Assembly: GCF_900100715.1 (NCBI RefSeq) | Contig: NZ_FNCA01000003.1 | Span: forward strand, 248,001-312,000 | Source: Methanolobus vulcani | GTDB taxonomy: Archaea > Halobacteriota > Methanosarcinia > Methanosarcinales > Methanosarcinaceae | Length of the DNA stretch: 64,000 nucleotides | Direction: 5' to 3' | Shown here: piece by piece, positions 23,177 to 32,754 of the stretch | Position numbering within the stretch: the stretch's first letter is position 1 | Layout of the letters: the number at the start of each line of letters is the position of its first letter | Notes under the pieces: generated by a model | The model's input: only the letters and a program-made list of their open reading frames with translations | What the model was told of the DNA's origin: nothing | Database searches by the model: none | Translations under genes and position numbers: made by a program

Positions 23177-24069
23177 AGGGACTATCACTTTTTCTGGGAT
23201 GCCTTATACCTAACAGATACCCAGGAATTGAACTGGCCACTAAACTATGTCTTGCCAAAATGGACATTGATTGCAGCGATCTTCCAGGTGCATCATGTTG
23301 CCCTGCTCCAGGAGTGTTCCTTTCTTTTGACAAAACATCCTGGCTTACACTTGCAAGTCGCAATATAGTCCTGTCCGAAGAGATGGACAGGGACGTTCTT
23401 ACAATCTGCAACGGATGTTTCAGTACCCTTGCTGATGCAAACCATACAATTCAGAAAGATGAGAAAGCAAAAGAAGACGTAAATGCTCACCTCAAAAAGA
23501 TTGGAAGGGAAGTTAAAGGGAACATCGATGTCAGACATATTATAGAATATCTTTACCAGGAATACGGACCTGAAATGATCAGTTCATTTGTGGAAAGACC
23601 ACTTGACATCAGAATTGCAGTCCATTACGGATGCCATCTGATAAAACCTACTAAGGACAGAGGACTTGGAAATTCTGAAAGACCGGTGTTCTTTGATGAA
23701 CTCATAACCGCTCTTGGTTCAACAAGTGTTGACTACCCTGATAAGATGGCATGCTGCGGAGCTGGTGGAGGAGTTCGCTCTGCCATGAAAGAAAAGTCAT
23801 TGAGAATGACCGAAGCAAAGCTTGCAAAGATACAGGAAGCAAATGTGGATTGCATAGTAAACTCATGTCCGTTCTGCCATATGCAGCTTGACAGCGGACA
23901 GGATGACATAAAGGAATTAACAGGAACAGAGTTTGAAATACCCGTACTCCACTACACACAAATTTTAGGACTTGCGCTGGGCTTTCCTGCAGAGATGCTT
24001 GGAATTGATACAAGCGTTGAAAAGAACAGGAAACTCATGGAACTGCTGGATTCCCAGGTTGAATCCTAG
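23173..24069 (+). CDS. hdrB: CoB-CoM heterodisulfide reductase subunit B
   Basis: 298 aa. Catalytic subunit with two CCG domains that hold the noncubane Fe-S clusters splitting the heterodisulfide. First set: CLIP, then GASCCPAPG and CNGCF. Second set: HYGCHL, ACCGAGGGVRSA and CPFCHMQLD. Length and spacing are normal. It is translationally coupled to hdrC. The stop is TAG, notable only because Methanosarcinaceae can decode TAG as pyrrolysine; HdrB normally ends here. A small AGGATT/AATCCT hairpin follows. Confidence 0.95.
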   Translation: MKGLSLFLGCLIPNRYPGIELATKLCLAKMDIDCSDLPGASCCPAPGVFLSFDKTSWLTLASRNIVLSEEMDRDVLTICNGCFSTLADANHTIQKDEKAKEDVNAHLKKIGREVKGNIDVRHIIEYLYQEYGPEMISSFVERPLDIRIAVHYGCHLIKPTKDRGLGNSERPVFFDELITALGSTSVDYPDKMACCGAGGGVRSAMKEKSLRMTEAKLAKIQEANVDCIVNSCPFCHMQLDSGQDDIKELTGTEFEIPVLHYTQILGLALGFPAEMLGIDTSVEKNRKLMELLDSQVES

Positions 24070-24214
24070 AATTCAGGATTTAATCCTGTATTTATCACGG
24101 TTCTTTGTGAAAAATACAGAAAACTCAGTTGAGAACTTAACTTATTTATCGCAAGAAAGCTTTTTCACCAATAACTTTAAGATATTGAATGTTATTACGT
24201 GAGTAGCACAACAT

Positions 24215-24289
24215 GAGCGTGTGGCCTAGTCAGGATATGGCGGCAGCCTCCTAAGCTGCAAGCCGGGGGTTCAAATCCCTTCACGCTCG
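24215..24289 (+). tRNA. tRNA-Arg(CCT)
   Basis: 75 nt. Acceptor arms GAGCGTG and CACGCTC pair fully with discriminator G. The anticodon stem GCAGC/GCTGC encloses CTCCTAA, giving anticodon CCT (codon AGG). The T-arm carries GGTTCAAATCC. CCA is not encoded. Confidence 0.95.
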
Positions 24290-24325
24290 CTATTTTTCTT
24301 TTTAACGATTTCCGGAGATCGATAA

Positions 24326-24778
24326 TTGATAATAAGAAAAGCCAATGTTAATGATATTCCTGCAATAAAAAGCATCATAGATACCTATGCGAAACAGGAG
24401 ATGATGCTTCCTCGTTCATTGAGTGAGCTGTATGAATTTACCCGCAGTTTCCATGTCTGCGAGATAGATGGGGAAATAATTGGTTGCTGCGCCCTGCAGG
24501 TTAGCTGGGAGAATATGGCAGAAGTATTGTCATTTGCAGTAAAGCAGGAATACAGAGATAAAGGCATAGGAACAAAGCTTGTCAAAGCCTGTCTGGAAGA
24601 ATCAAAAGAACTTGGAATAAACAAAGTATTCACACTCACATACGCAGTTCCTTTCTTTGAAAAACAGGGATTTGAAATAATAGACAAGCAGATGCTTCCG
24701 CATAAAGTATGGACAGGATGCATAAAATGTCCAAAATTCCCGAACTGCGATGAAGTAGCAATGATGAAAAAGCTATAA
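24326..24778 (+). CDS. ArgA-like GNAT N-acetyltransferase
   Basis: 150 aa with a TTG start. The GNAT acetyl-CoA loop is FAVKQEYRDKGIGTKLVKAC (about residues 71-90). The C-terminus has KVWTGCIKCPKFPNCDEVAM, a cysteine-bearing tail seen in short bacterial and archaeal amino-acid acetyltransferases of arginine synthesis. N-acetylglutamate synthase activity is therefore likely; argB, for the next step, lies 5 kb away. GGAG lies 9 nt upstream of the TTG. It starts 36 nt after tRNA-Arg. Confidence 0.75.
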   Translation: MIIRKANVNDIPAIKSIIDTYAKQEMMLPRSLSELYEFTRSFHVCEIDGEIIGCCALQVSWENMAEVLSFAVKQEYRDKGIGTKLVKACLEESKELGINKVFTLTYAVPFFEKQGFEIIDKQMLPHKVWTGCIKCPKFPNCDEVAMMKKL

Positions 24779-24782
24779 TTCA

Positions 24783-25238
24783 TCATTTACTGTTGTCAGA
24801 TTGCAGGGACTTTTCAAAATGAACAGTTCCTTTATCTTCTTTTACAACTGAAAAACCATTTTTTACATAGATAGATATGGCCTTTTTCAGGGATGAATCC
24901 GTTTTCAACCGGACGTAGGAATAATTGTTTTCAGCATAGACAAGAGCTTTACTGAATAGGGCAAATCCAACACCTTTGCCACGACACTCTTTTTTCACAT
25001 ACAGTCTTTTGATCTCACATACATCCGAATCTATGTTCTTCACTGCAGATGTCCCCACAACCTCGTCATCTGAAAGACACAGGAAAAAAGCACCCCCTCT
25101 ATCAGGATAATTACCCTGAATATCATCAAGATCAGAATCTTTTAAAGGATCGTAGTCAAAACCTTCTCCGCAAAGCACATCTATTACAAATGACCTTGCC
25201 GCAGAAGAATATACAGGTGAGAACGGAACAATGTTCAT
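24783..25238 (-). CDS. GNAT family N-acetyltransferase
   Basis: 151 aa. GNAT fold with the CoA-binding loop VKKECRGKGVGFALFSKALV (about residues 76-95) and a late IYVKNGFSV strand. Its start overlaps the stop of the M20 hydrolase gene (25235-25238), so both are made from one mRNA. An acetylase next to a deacylase may handle N-acyl amino acids, but the substrate is not known. Confidence 0.8.
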   Translation of the reverse strand: MNIVPFSPVYSSAARSFVIDVLCGEGFDYDPLKDSDLDDIQGNYPDRGGAFFLCLSDDEVVGTSAVKNIDSDVCEIKRLYVKKECRGKGVGFALFSKALVYAENNYSYVRLKTDSSLKKAISIYVKNGFSVVKEDKGTVHFEKSLQSDNSK

Positions 25239-26425
25239 TCAAGGTATTCTCCGGAGTTTTTAAGGAAATCCGTTGCTAAAGAATAAAGTAATTCCACACC
25301 ACTTAGTAGTACATCCTCATCAATGTCAAAACTGGAGGAATGATTTCCTTCCACAATTCCTTTTTCAACATTCCTTGTGCCGACTATCGTATACATTCCG
25401 GGAACTTCCTGAAGGTAGTAAGCAAAATCCTCCGCCCCAAAGATAGGGGCTGCATGAGGATTAACATTTTCAAATTTAGTTTTTAACAACTTGAAGGCTC
25501 TTTCTGTGAAAGCAGGATCATTGAAAAGAACAGGATAGCCGCGATAAACATTCAGATCATATGAGGGAACTCCTTCCATGCCCTCCTTTGAATATGAGTG
25601 CATAAGAGAATCAAGCAGATCGGTCATTATCTGTTCGATAGTGTCAATATCATCGTCATCAAATGTCCTGAAACTACCAACAAGCTCGAGCTCATCGGGC
25701 GACCTGTTGAATTGCTTACCACTATTCACTGTACCAAATCCAAGCACATGATCGGAAGTATCAACTCTCTGTGAAACAGCAGGTTTTAAAGAAGAAATGA
25801 ATTCAGCGGCAATTTGTATGGGATCAATACACATATCAGGTATCGCATGATGACCACCCTTTCCGAATATCTTTAAAGTAAAGCGATTAGAACTTGCCAT
25901 TAAAGGACCTGCGCGAATATTGATCTGTCCTATATCCACATCACCAAAAATGTGCAGCCCGATGATAGCATCCACACCTTCCAGACCACCTTCTTCTATT
26001 ACTCTTACCGCACCTCCCGGAGGGACTTCTTCCGCAGGCTGGAAGATGAATCTGACAGTGCCACATATTTCTTTTCTTTTTTCCTTCATTATGCGGGCGA
26101 CACCCAGAACAATGGCCATGTGACCGTCGTGGCCGCATGCATGCATTACACCGGGATTTTGGGAGATGTAATCCTTGTTTCTGGAAGAAAGTACCTCATG
26201 TGCCGCAAGTGCATCGGTATCAGAACGTATGGCAATGCATGGACCGGAAGACGTACCCCTTATCTCTGCAATTATACCTGTGTCGGCAATCTTCCTGCAA
26301 CCAATGCCGAGTTCTTCCAGTATTGACATGATCCGTGCCTGCGTATCATGTTCCTGAAAACTTAGTTCAGGATTCCTGTGGAATTCTCTCCGAACCTCAC
26401 GTATCCATGTTTCAAAGGATTGCAA
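25235..26425 (-). CDS. M20 family metallohydrolase (amidohydrolase)
   Basis: 396 aa, TTG start with GGTGAT upstream. Zn-hydrolase of the M20D/hippurate-hydrolase group that cleaves N-acyl amino acids. Motifs: SDTDALAAHE (metal ligand Asp region), MHACGHDGHMAIVLG, FQPAEEVPPGGA with the catalytic Glu pair, GLHIFGDVDIGQI, the dimerisation segment GKGGHHAIPDMCIDPIQIA and GAEDFAYYLQEVPG, then the last His in EGNHSSSFDID. First gene of a two-gene operon with a GNAT gene. Confidence 0.88.
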   Translation of the reverse strand: MQSFETWIREVRREFHRNPELSFQEHDTQARIMSILEELGIGCRKIADTGIIAEIRGTSSGPCIAIRSDTDALAAHEVLSSRNKDYISQNPGVMHACGHDGHMAIVLGVARIMKEKRKEICGTVRFIFQPAEEVPPGGAVRVIEEGGLEGVDAIIGLHIFGDVDIGQINIRAGPLMASSNRFTLKIFGKGGHHAIPDMCIDPIQIAAEFISSLKPAVSQRVDTSDHVLGFGTVNSGKQFNRSPDELELVGSFRTFDDDDIDTIEQIMTDLLDSLMHSYSKEGMEGVPSYDLNVYRGYPVLFNDPAFTERAFKLLKTKFENVNPHAAPIFGAEDFAYYLQEVPGMYTIVGTRNVEKGIVEGNHSSSFDIDEDVLLSGVELLYSLATDFLKNSGEYLE

Positions 26426-26615
26426 ACTCTATCACCATTTATGTAGACATAGTCAAACAAATATAGAGACTATCAATTTGAAATCACAGATAGACATGTT
26501 GCTGAAGTATATATTAGATGTTATTAGATCAAACTGAGATAATAAAAGTCGTACCATTTTTATGGGAAAAGACAATTACCTGTACAGATTGAATACTAAC
26601 ACAGGAAGGCAAAAT

Positions 26616-27557
26616 ATGACAAAAACAAGACTCAGGGATTTCCTTGTAACAAAAGATGACTGGATCTTTGCAGTTTCCGACTATTTCCACCCACATGGAA
26701 TCAGGTCTACGCTCAGGTATGTGCCGGATGAGAATGGGGAACGCGAACTTGACGGTAAACGTTACAAGAAATACGATTTTGATGTTGCTTTTGACTTTAT
26801 GCGCCAGAACCGCCCTGAATGGGTAGAAGATGTACATGTGGTCCCTGAAGACCAGATCAAAAAAGTGCTTCCTCCTTCAAGTGCCATAGAAAAGTGGTAT
26901 GGTATTGACAGCAGAGTGACAGTTGTTGTGGATACTCTTGAAAAAGCAGGCATCAGCAGAGATATGATGGGAATTACAGGATCTCTTTTGCCAGGACTTC
27001 AGAACGAAGGCTCAGACATTGATTTTGTAGTTTATGGTGATCAGTGGTTCATAGCAAGGGATGCCATCGCAAAAGCAAAATCAGAAGACGGACCTATCGA
27101 TGATATCGATCTGAACATGTGGAAACGCATATACAACAAACGTATCCCGGAAATCTCTTTTGAGGAATTCATGGTCCACGAGAAAAGAAAAGGAAATCGT
27201 GGAATGGTTGAGGGAACCTATTTTGACCTTCTTTTTGTCAGGGATTGGGAGCAGATCAAAGAGCCTACACAGAGAGGCGAGGATATTGGAACAATGAAGA
27301 TAGAAGCCAAGGTCACAAATGCCGATCTTGCATTTGATGCCCCTTCGGTTTACAAGGTTGAACACGATGAGATAGACCACGTACTCTCATACACACACAC
27401 ATACGCGGGACAGGCCCTTGCAGGAGAGACTATTGAAGCTCAGGGTGTTGTGGAACAGGTAGGAGACATAAAAAGACTTGTAGTAGGAACTTCCAGAGAA
27501 CCAAAAGGAGAGTGGATCCGCTCACTGACACTACTTGAAAAAGAAGGATTTATCTAA
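26616..27557 (+). CDS. archaeal nucleotidyltransferase (pol-beta fold, COG1665-like)
   Basis: 313 aa from ATG 26616, which has GGAAGG 6 nt upstream; an earlier ATG at 26562 lacks a ribosome site. The nucleotidyltransferase motif is GSLLPGLQNEGSDIDFVVYG (about residues 127-146), with the two metal-binding Asp in DID. The N-terminal part has RDFLVTKDDWIFAVSDY and FHPHGIRSTLRYVP. This conserved archaeal protein has no settled substrate. Monocistronic, convergent with the DUF2098 gene. Confidence 0.8.
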   Translation: MTKTRLRDFLVTKDDWIFAVSDYFHPHGIRSTLRYVPDENGERELDGKRYKKYDFDVAFDFMRQNRPEWVEDVHVVPEDQIKKVLPPSSAIEKWYGIDSRVTVVVDTLEKAGISRDMMGITGSLLPGLQNEGSDIDFVVYGDQWFIARDAIAKAKSEDGPIDDIDLNMWKRIYNKRIPEISFEEFMVHEKRKGNRGMVEGTYFDLLFVRDWEQIKEPTQRGEDIGTMKIEAKVTNADLAFDAPSVYKVEHDEIDHVLSYTHTYAGQALAGETIEAQGVVEQVGDIKRLVVGTSREPKGEWIRSLTLLEKEGFI

Positions 27558-27590
27558 GACAAGGATTTGAAAATTTTTAAAAATACATAA

Positions 27591-27610
27591 AGGCGGTTTA
27601 ACCACCGCCT
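27591..27610. terminator. hairpin between convergent genes
   Basis: AGGCGGT and ACCGCCT (7 bp) flank a 6-nt loop and overlap the DUF2098 stop. AT-rich tracts on both sides suit a two-way terminator. Confidence 0.7.
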
Positions 27611-27915
27611 GTTACCTGGCCAATATCATAACCAGCCTCGTTTTCGGCGCTGTAAGAACGCATGTAGGATTCTGCAGCTTCTGCAGATGTGCGCTCTTTC
27701 ATTTCACCTTTAAGCTCACTTTCATCTGTGATGACAAGTACCTCTGGCTTATAGAACAAGCCGGTGCTATCAAGCAATACCCAGATACCTTCTTCATCTT
27801 CTTTAAGATCGGTAACTCTTCCCACAGTACCTGTGTTCAGGTATCTGACAACAGACCCAACTTCAATGGGGCTGCCATCCATACTCAAAGCTTCGATCTT
27901 TTCTGAATCGTCCAC
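27598..27915 (-). CDS. DUF2098 family protein
   Basis: 105 aa with a GTG start and AAGGAG 7 nt upstream. A small beta-barrel (KOW/SH3-like pattern) is visible: GSPIEVGSVVRYLNTGTVGR, DEEGIWVLLDSTGLFYKPEV. A charged helical tail ends in GQVTGGG. DUF2098 is a methanogen-conserved family of unknown function; the name is from recall. It lies 56 nt downstream of mptA and is probably co-transcribed with it. Confidence 0.7.
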   Translation of the reverse strand: MDDSEKIEALSMDGSPIEVGSVVRYLNTGTVGRVTDLKEDEEGIWVLLDSTGLFYKPEVLVITDESELKGEMKERTSAEAAESYMRSYSAENEAGYDIGQVTGGG

Positions 27916-27971
27916 AATATAACTCCTTTAATTATTATCCTGGAAGATATATGAGCTTACAGATTTAATAG

Positions 27972-28928
27972 TTAAGCATCCTGAGATATCTCAAGACGCA
28001 GATCACCAATGGTTGCAACCCTTTCGGCAAAGGCGTTGTGCCTGTGAATACTTTCTTCATTAATCTGCTTGATAGTGACAATTGCCTCATCAGGAAGGTG
28101 TTCAAAGTCCTTGACAACATTCTTTGCCATGGTCCTGACACAATCCTCAACAAACTTTGGATTATTATGAGCCGTCTGGACAACTGTTGCTTCATCAGCC
28201 CTCTTTAGAAGCTCAAATACACTGGCACTCATTGATTTCTCAATGATCTCGATGATCTTCTCAAGTGAAACGTAAACATTTCCGACAACCTCAATAGAGA
28301 TTATACCGCGTCCACGCTGGTTGTGTGTTGCCATTGGGACCCTGTGAAGGAATTCTGCAATGTGCCTGTTATCGACACCGATCTTCTCCAGTTCCTGCCT
28401 TGCGTTGTCTCTCATAATCTCCTGAGCACATGGACATGCAGTCATTCCCACCACTTCTGCACCGATGAGTTTCTTGACCTCCATATTCTCTACATCATCA
28501 CGCATTGCAATTGCCTCAGCGAAGATATCAACAACTTCCTGGCATTCCATCTTTGTTGAAGGTGACTCTCTTTTGAGAACGTACTCGCTTTTAAGAATTA
28601 CTTCTGCGCGGGTTGCGTATTCATGACGCTTCAAAAGACTCTGGGCAACATCACTGCAAAGCTGTTCTATCTCATAGACAGGCATGTTGACCGCCATTTC
28701 GAGAACTTCATCAACTGCTTCAAAGTTACGTGAGAGATTGGCACCTTTCAGGTGTGATGGCAGATCTACAAAAATATCAAAGGTGCAAATAAGGATAATT
28801 GGGCGCTTGTCCCTCCTTTTAATCTGCACTAGTTTTTTAACGTTAGTAACACCGACACGTGTCAGGTTAATTGGTATCTGAGGCTTGTTAGCCTGTATAT
28901 CTGGTAATTTGACAACCGGGACTTCCAT
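27972..28928 (-). CDS. mptA: GTP cyclohydrolase MptA
   Basis: 318 aa, the usual size. An Fe(II)-dependent enzyme that opens the methanopterin pathway by converting GTP to 7,8-dihydroneopterin 2',3'-cyclic phosphate. Key parts: [37 protein letters not shown] (type IB/IV cyclohydrolase signature), [12 protein letters not shown] and [15 protein letters not shown], containing likely metal-binding Cys/His residues. GAGGTATAATT before ATG is a good ribosome site. Confidence 0.93.
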   Translation of the reverse strand: MEVPVVKLPDIQANKPQIPINLTRVGVTNVKKLVQIKRRDKRPIILICTFDIFVDLPSHLKGANLSRNFEAVDEVLEMAVNMPVYEIEQLCSDVAQSLLKRHEYATRAEVILKSEYVLKRESPSTKMECQEVVDIFAEAIAMRDDVENMEVKKLIGAEVVGMTACPCAQEIMRDNARQELEKIGVDNRHIAEFLHRVPMATHNQRGRGIISIEVVGNVYVSLEKIIEIIEKSMSASVFELLKRADEATVVQTAHNNPKFVEDCVRTMAKNVVKDFEHLPDEAIVTIKQINEESIHRHNAFAERVATIGDLRLEISQDA

Positions 28929-29366
28929 AATTATACCTCTAAAATCAAATGAAGGATGAGGATCCGTTCTGCGAATGCAGATACCGGATAGTAATTATAT
29001 CATGGTGAAAGGGATTCATTACATGTAAATGTTGTGTTACGGACCCGGAATAATAAAAGAAAAAAAAATAGAAATGCAGGAATACACAAAGTTGCAATAT
29101 GGCAACCGATACTCAAAATAATATAAATCACCAACCGTTTTCAAATCAAGTTAACTTGACATGTTGCCACATACCGCTCTGATAACATACACTACTTTTT
29201 CAAAATTATATAATAATGGGCTCATATTCTACCCCAATAATCGCTCTAAATTACAGTAAATTGCATAAAACGAGAACAAAAGACGACATTAAAAGAAAAA
29301 TATATATACCTTATATACTAAATACGGTTAGCAGATGTAATCGCATAATGATTACGAGGTGACATC
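28929..29366. other. 438-nt region between mptA and mc1
   Basis: Divergent promoter region, AT-rich. The mc1 TATA box is AATATATATACC (about 29297-29310), followed by a leader of about 30-40 nt and a strong GAGGTGACATC ribosome site. No gene is seen in the rest. Confidence 0.5.
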
Positions 29367-29657
29367 ATGTCTGAAGCAAGAAATTTTGTGTTAAGAGACA
29401 AGAAAGGAAATGAGCACGGGGTATTCACTGGGAAGCAGCCAAGACAGGCAGCTTTAAAGGTGGCAAACAGAGGAAAAGGAAGCAAATCAAAGCCAGAAGA
29501 GATCAGGCTTCGTGAGCGTGGAACAAAGAAAGTACACGTATTCAAGGGCTGGAAGGAAAAGGTCGAGGCTCCAAAGAACAAGCCAGACTGGATGCCTGAC
29601 AAGATCAACAAGCCATTCGTAAAGAAAGTAGGTATCGAAAAGCTTGAAAAGGTCTGA
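29367..29657 (+). CDS. mc1: non-histone chromosomal protein MC1
   Basis: 96 aa, basic, close to the typical 93-aa MC1. Recognisable are RNFVLRDKKGNEHGVFTGKQ, PRQAALKVANRGKGSKSKPE, LRERGTKKVHVFKGWKEKVE and NKPDWMPDKI. MC1 is a monomeric DNA-bending architectural protein typical of Methanosarcinales and haloarchaea, which supports the taxonomic call. A strong promoter, strong ribosome site and a terminator (29669-29695) fit high expression as a single-gene unit. Confidence 0.96.
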   Translation: MSEARNFVLRDKKGNEHGVFTGKQPRQAALKVANRGKGSKSKPEEIRLRERGTKKVHVFKGWKEKVEAPKNKPDWMPDKINKPFVKKVGIEKLEKV

Positions 29658-29668
29658 TTTTCATAAAG

Positions 29669-29695
29669 GACCCATATAATGGGTCTTTTGTTTTA
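29669..29695 (+). terminator. mc1 terminator
   Basis: GACCCAT and ATGGGTC pair around ATA, followed by TTTTGTTTT. Confidence 0.85.
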
Positions 29696-29838
29696 CTTTC
29701 CTATTCTATCAATATACTAAAAGACAGCTATTTTATCGTAGCAGAAACTATTTTTAAATCAATTGAGCATATTAACAGAGAGCTCCGGCTATAATGTTAT
29801 GACTTGCCGGACCCAGAAAATAATCACAGGTAAACATC

Positions 29839-30732
29839 ATGACACTTAATCGAGAGAATGTGCTTATTGAGGCATTACCATACATAAGGGAATTCCACGA
29901 ATCCATAATGGTGATAAAAGTAGGTGGCCACGCAATGGTCAATCCTGAAGTGATGAGTGACATCATACAGGATCTGGTCCTTCTGAGATTTGTAGGGATA
30001 CACCCGATCATTGTACATGGCGGCGGCCCGGAAATTTCAGAAAAGATGAAACGCATGGGTAAGGAATCCCAGTTTGTCGGTGGTTTGAGGGTTACTGATG
30101 ATGAGACCCTTGAGATAGCCCGCATGGTACTTGTTGGAAACATCAACACGGAAATTGTTGCACTCATAGGTAAACACGGTGGAAAAGGTGTGGGTCTTTC
30201 AGGCAAAGACGGTAAAACCATTATAGCCAAAAAGAAACCATCCCAGAAAGTGATGATCGAGAACGTGGAACATGAAGTTGATCTTGGATGGGTTGGTGAC
30301 ACTGAGATCATCAACACAGAACTACTAAATATACTCATCAGGGAAGGCTACATCCCGGTTATTTCACCAATTGCCATGGATATCAACGGAAAAGCCCTGA
30401 ATATTAATGCAGATACCGTTGCAGGCGACATTGCCGCTGCACTGAAAGCCAAAAAGCTCATTCTGATGACAGACGTTCCGGGCCTTTTGAGAGACATCAA
30501 CGACAAAAGCTCACGCATATCAAGAGTAGCCATTGAGGATATAGACGACATGGTAGACAGCGGCCTCATATCAGGCGGTATGATCCCTAAAATAAGAAGT
30601 GCCGCAACATCCGTTACAAGCGGTGTCGAAAAGATACACATCATCGATGGAAGTGTCTCGCACTCAATATTACTTGAGTTATTCACAGACACAGGTATCG
30701 GAACAATGGTGTTTAAAAGAGGAGATGAGTGA
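29839..30732 (+). CDS. argB: acetylglutamate kinase
   Basis: 297 aa. Phosphorylates N-acetylglutamate in arginine synthesis. Amino-acid-kinase motifs: MVIKVGGHAM, IIVHGGGPEI, GLSGKDGKTI, NINADTVAGDIAAALKAKKL and MTDVPGLL, then GMIPKIRSAATSV near the C-terminus. Length and motif order are standard. AGGTAA lies about 8 nt upstream of ATG. Monocistronic, convergent with the RaSEA gene. Confidence 0.95.
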   Translation: MTLNRENVLIEALPYIREFHESIMVIKVGGHAMVNPEVMSDIIQDLVLLRFVGIHPIIVHGGGPEISEKMKRMGKESQFVGGLRVTDDETLEIARMVLVGNINTEIVALIGKHGGKGVGLSGKDGKTIIAKKKPSQKVMIENVEHEVDLGWVGDTEIINTELLNILIREGYIPVISPIAMDINGKALNINADTVAGDIAAALKAKKLILMTDVPGLLRDINDKSSRISRVAIEDIDDMVDSGLISGGMIPKIRSAATSVTSGVEKIHIIDGSVSHSILLELFTDTGIGTMVFKRGDE

Positions 30733-30761
30733 TAACTCATCTTTACATTTTAATTTTAAAT

Positions 30762-31802
30762 TTAATCGAGAATCGGACTACCAAAGGTATGATCTTCCAG
30801 TTCGAGAACCTGTTCCCAGAGATCCTTACAATCACAGGACAAATGTTCAAAGCATGATAGATCCTGCGTCAATGAGAACAATCTTATTGCATCGGCAACA
30901 GCATGACTGCACTGCCTGCAATTATGTGGCCCTCTTTTAGAACCTGCGCCAACAGGATCGGAGGTAATTATCATATCAGGGAACTCTTTTTTTGTTCTCT
31001 GAAGAATATCCACAATACTCCAGAGCCATGGAGGACGGTATTGCTTCCTGTCCCACAGATATTCCACATAAGTACCACGCTGGACATTGCAGAGATTGAT
31101 GGAAAAAGTGTCTGTGTACTCTGCTGCATCACGGACTGTCTGGACAATATCCTCCAGAGCCTCTTTTTCTGAAAGGAACAGAGGCTTGAGCATAAGATAT
31201 GACTTTACAGTTGCGCCGTTTACTCTTGCCACAACCGCAGCATCAACGAAATTCTGGAAAGTGAAGCCTTTATTGATAGATTGCTTGCGTATGACATCCG
31301 AACTTGTCTCAAGTCCCATTGCAACTTCAAAATCAGTACTTTTAAGAACGGAAACACAGTCCTTCACATTTCCCTCAGTCACAAACTCAGGGCGGGTCTC
31401 TGCCAGAACTTTAACGATCCTTTCATCAGAGTCCAGTTCTTCAAGTATCCTGTGCCTTACCTCAAGAGGAATTTCCTTTGTGTCAAGGAAACTGCCTGAA
31501 GTGAATATCTTGACCATGAAACGATCAAAATCTGAAGCCTTCCTCATTGCCTTTACAAGCTGAGCCATAAGGTCGTCATCAGAAGGACTGTCCTGTGCAC
31601 TGTCATAAACATAACCGCACATAGTACACCCTCCGGCTTTGCCCCACCAACATCCGGACGTCTTGAAGATAATAGTAATTGTATCTATTTCACCGGATTC
31701 AATGACATCCCTTCCAGTCCATGAGGCTGCAGGCACATCTAAAGGAGAAGGTTTTACCCTCTGACGATTACGGATATCAAGAACTGCTTTGTTAAGTGAC
31801 AT
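30762..31802 (-). CDS. archaeosine biosynthesis radical SAM protein RaSEA
   Basis: 346 aa from ATG 31802. It carries the unusual radical-SAM cysteine motif CWWGKAGGCTMCGY (CX7CX2C). Other features are FTSGSFLDTKEIP, GLETSSDVIRKQSINKGFTF and a C-terminal CRQCSHAV/CFEHLSCDC cysteine group. With ArcS it converts the lysine adduct of preQ0-tRNA to archaeosine at G15 of tRNA. The longer start at 31946 would overlap guaA by about 100 nt; 31802 leaves 37 nt and fits family starts. Probably co-transcribed with guaAb. Confidence 0.88.
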   Translation of the reverse strand: MSLNKAVLDIRNRQRVKPSPLDVPAASWTGRDVIESGEIDTITIIFKTSGCWWGKAGGCTMCGYVYDSAQDSPSDDDLMAQLVKAMRKASDFDRFMVKIFTSGSFLDTKEIPLEVRHRILEELDSDERIVKVLAETRPEFVTEGNVKDCVSVLKSTDFEVAMGLETSSDVIRKQSINKGFTFQNFVDAAVVARVNGATVKSYLMLKPLFLSEKEALEDIVQTVRDAAEYTDTFSINLCNVQRGTYVEYLWDRKQYRPPWLWSIVDILQRTKKEFPDMIITSDPVGAGSKRGPHNCRQCSHAVADAIRLFSLTQDLSCFEHLSCDCKDLWEQVLELEDHTFGSPILD

Positions 31803-31839
31803 TTGTCTTGCTCTGGTAAATTGATAATAATTGTAATAA

Positions 31840-32754
31840 TTACTCGAATTCAATTGTTGCAGGTGGTTTTGGGGTAAGGTCATAAAGCACCCTTGCAACG
31901 GAAGGAATCTCAGCGGTAATCCTTGATTCGATCTTTCTGAGGACACTCCATGGAAGTTCCATTGCCTCTGCGGTCATTCCATCCCTTGAGCCTACTGCTC
32001 TTACAGCAACGATCCAGCCGTGAACTCTTACGTCACCTTTCACACCGGTTCCCTTTCCGACAATTGCGGCAAAGGTCTGCCATGGCTGGAACTGCTCAAC
32101 GAGTTCTTCCTCAACAATTGCATTGGCTTCCCTTACAGCTTCAACAAGCTCCTCGGTTACCTTTCCAACGATCCTTACTGAAAGTCCGGGACCCGGGAAT
32201 GGCATCCTTTCTGATATCTCGAGTGGAAGCTCAAGTGCACGGGCAACTTCACGAACCTCGTCCTTGTAAAGGTCATCAATAGGTTCTACAATTGCCTTAA
32301 AGTCCATAACAGAAGGAAGACCGCCTACATTGTGGTGGGATTTGATGCCGCCCTCTGATTCGATTCTGTCAGGATAGATTGTTCCCTGAATGAGGTACTC
32401 TGCCTGGAGTAATTTTGCCTCTTCCTCGAAAACACGAATAAAAGTCTCGCCAACTGCCTTGCGTTTCTCTTCAGGATCCTCAATACCTGCAAGTGCTGAA
32501 AGGAAACGGTCTTTTGCATCGACGACCTCAAGGTTCATATCCGCAAATATTTCCTTTATTCTCTCAGTTTCACCTTTGCGCATGAGACCTGTGTCAATGT
32601 AAATTGGTGTAAGTTTGTCACCGATGGCACGGTGTGCAAGTATTGCACAAACTGAACTATCGACACCACCAGAAAGTGCTATGATTGCAGGACCATCGAT
32701 CTGCTTCTGGATTTTTTCTATTGCTTTAGGAATGAATTTGTCTACTTTTACCAT
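31840..32754 (-). CDS. guaAb: GMP synthetase, ATP pyrophosphatase subunit B
   Basis: 304 aa. Adenylates XMP and replaces the oxygen with ammonia from the separate amidotransferase subunit (53364-53933). Motifs: PP-loop [66 protein letters not shown] and the C-terminal dimerisation domain ending [19 protein letters not shown]. Archaea commonly split GuaA in two; here the halves are 21 kb apart. Confidence 0.95.
   Translation of the reverse strand: MVKVDKFIPKAIEKIQKQIDGPAIIALSGGVDSSVCAILAHRAIGDKLTPIYIDTGLMRKGETERIKEIFADMNLEVVDAKDRFLSALAGIEDPEEKRKAVGETFIRVFEEEAKLLQAEYLIQGTIYPDRIESEGGIKSHHNVGGLPSVMDFKAIVEPIDDLYKDEVREVARALELPLEISERMPFPGPGLSVRIVGKVTEELVEAVREANAIVEEELVEQFQPWQTFAAIVGKGTGVKGDVRVHGWIVAVRAVGSRDGMTAEAMELPWSVLRKIESRITAEIPSVARVLYDLTPKPPATIEFE

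Noticed and set aside
24070-24140. Pyrrolysine readthrough of the hdrB TAG stop
   Set aside because: HdrB ends at its normal family length; the readthrough tail has no recognisable domain.
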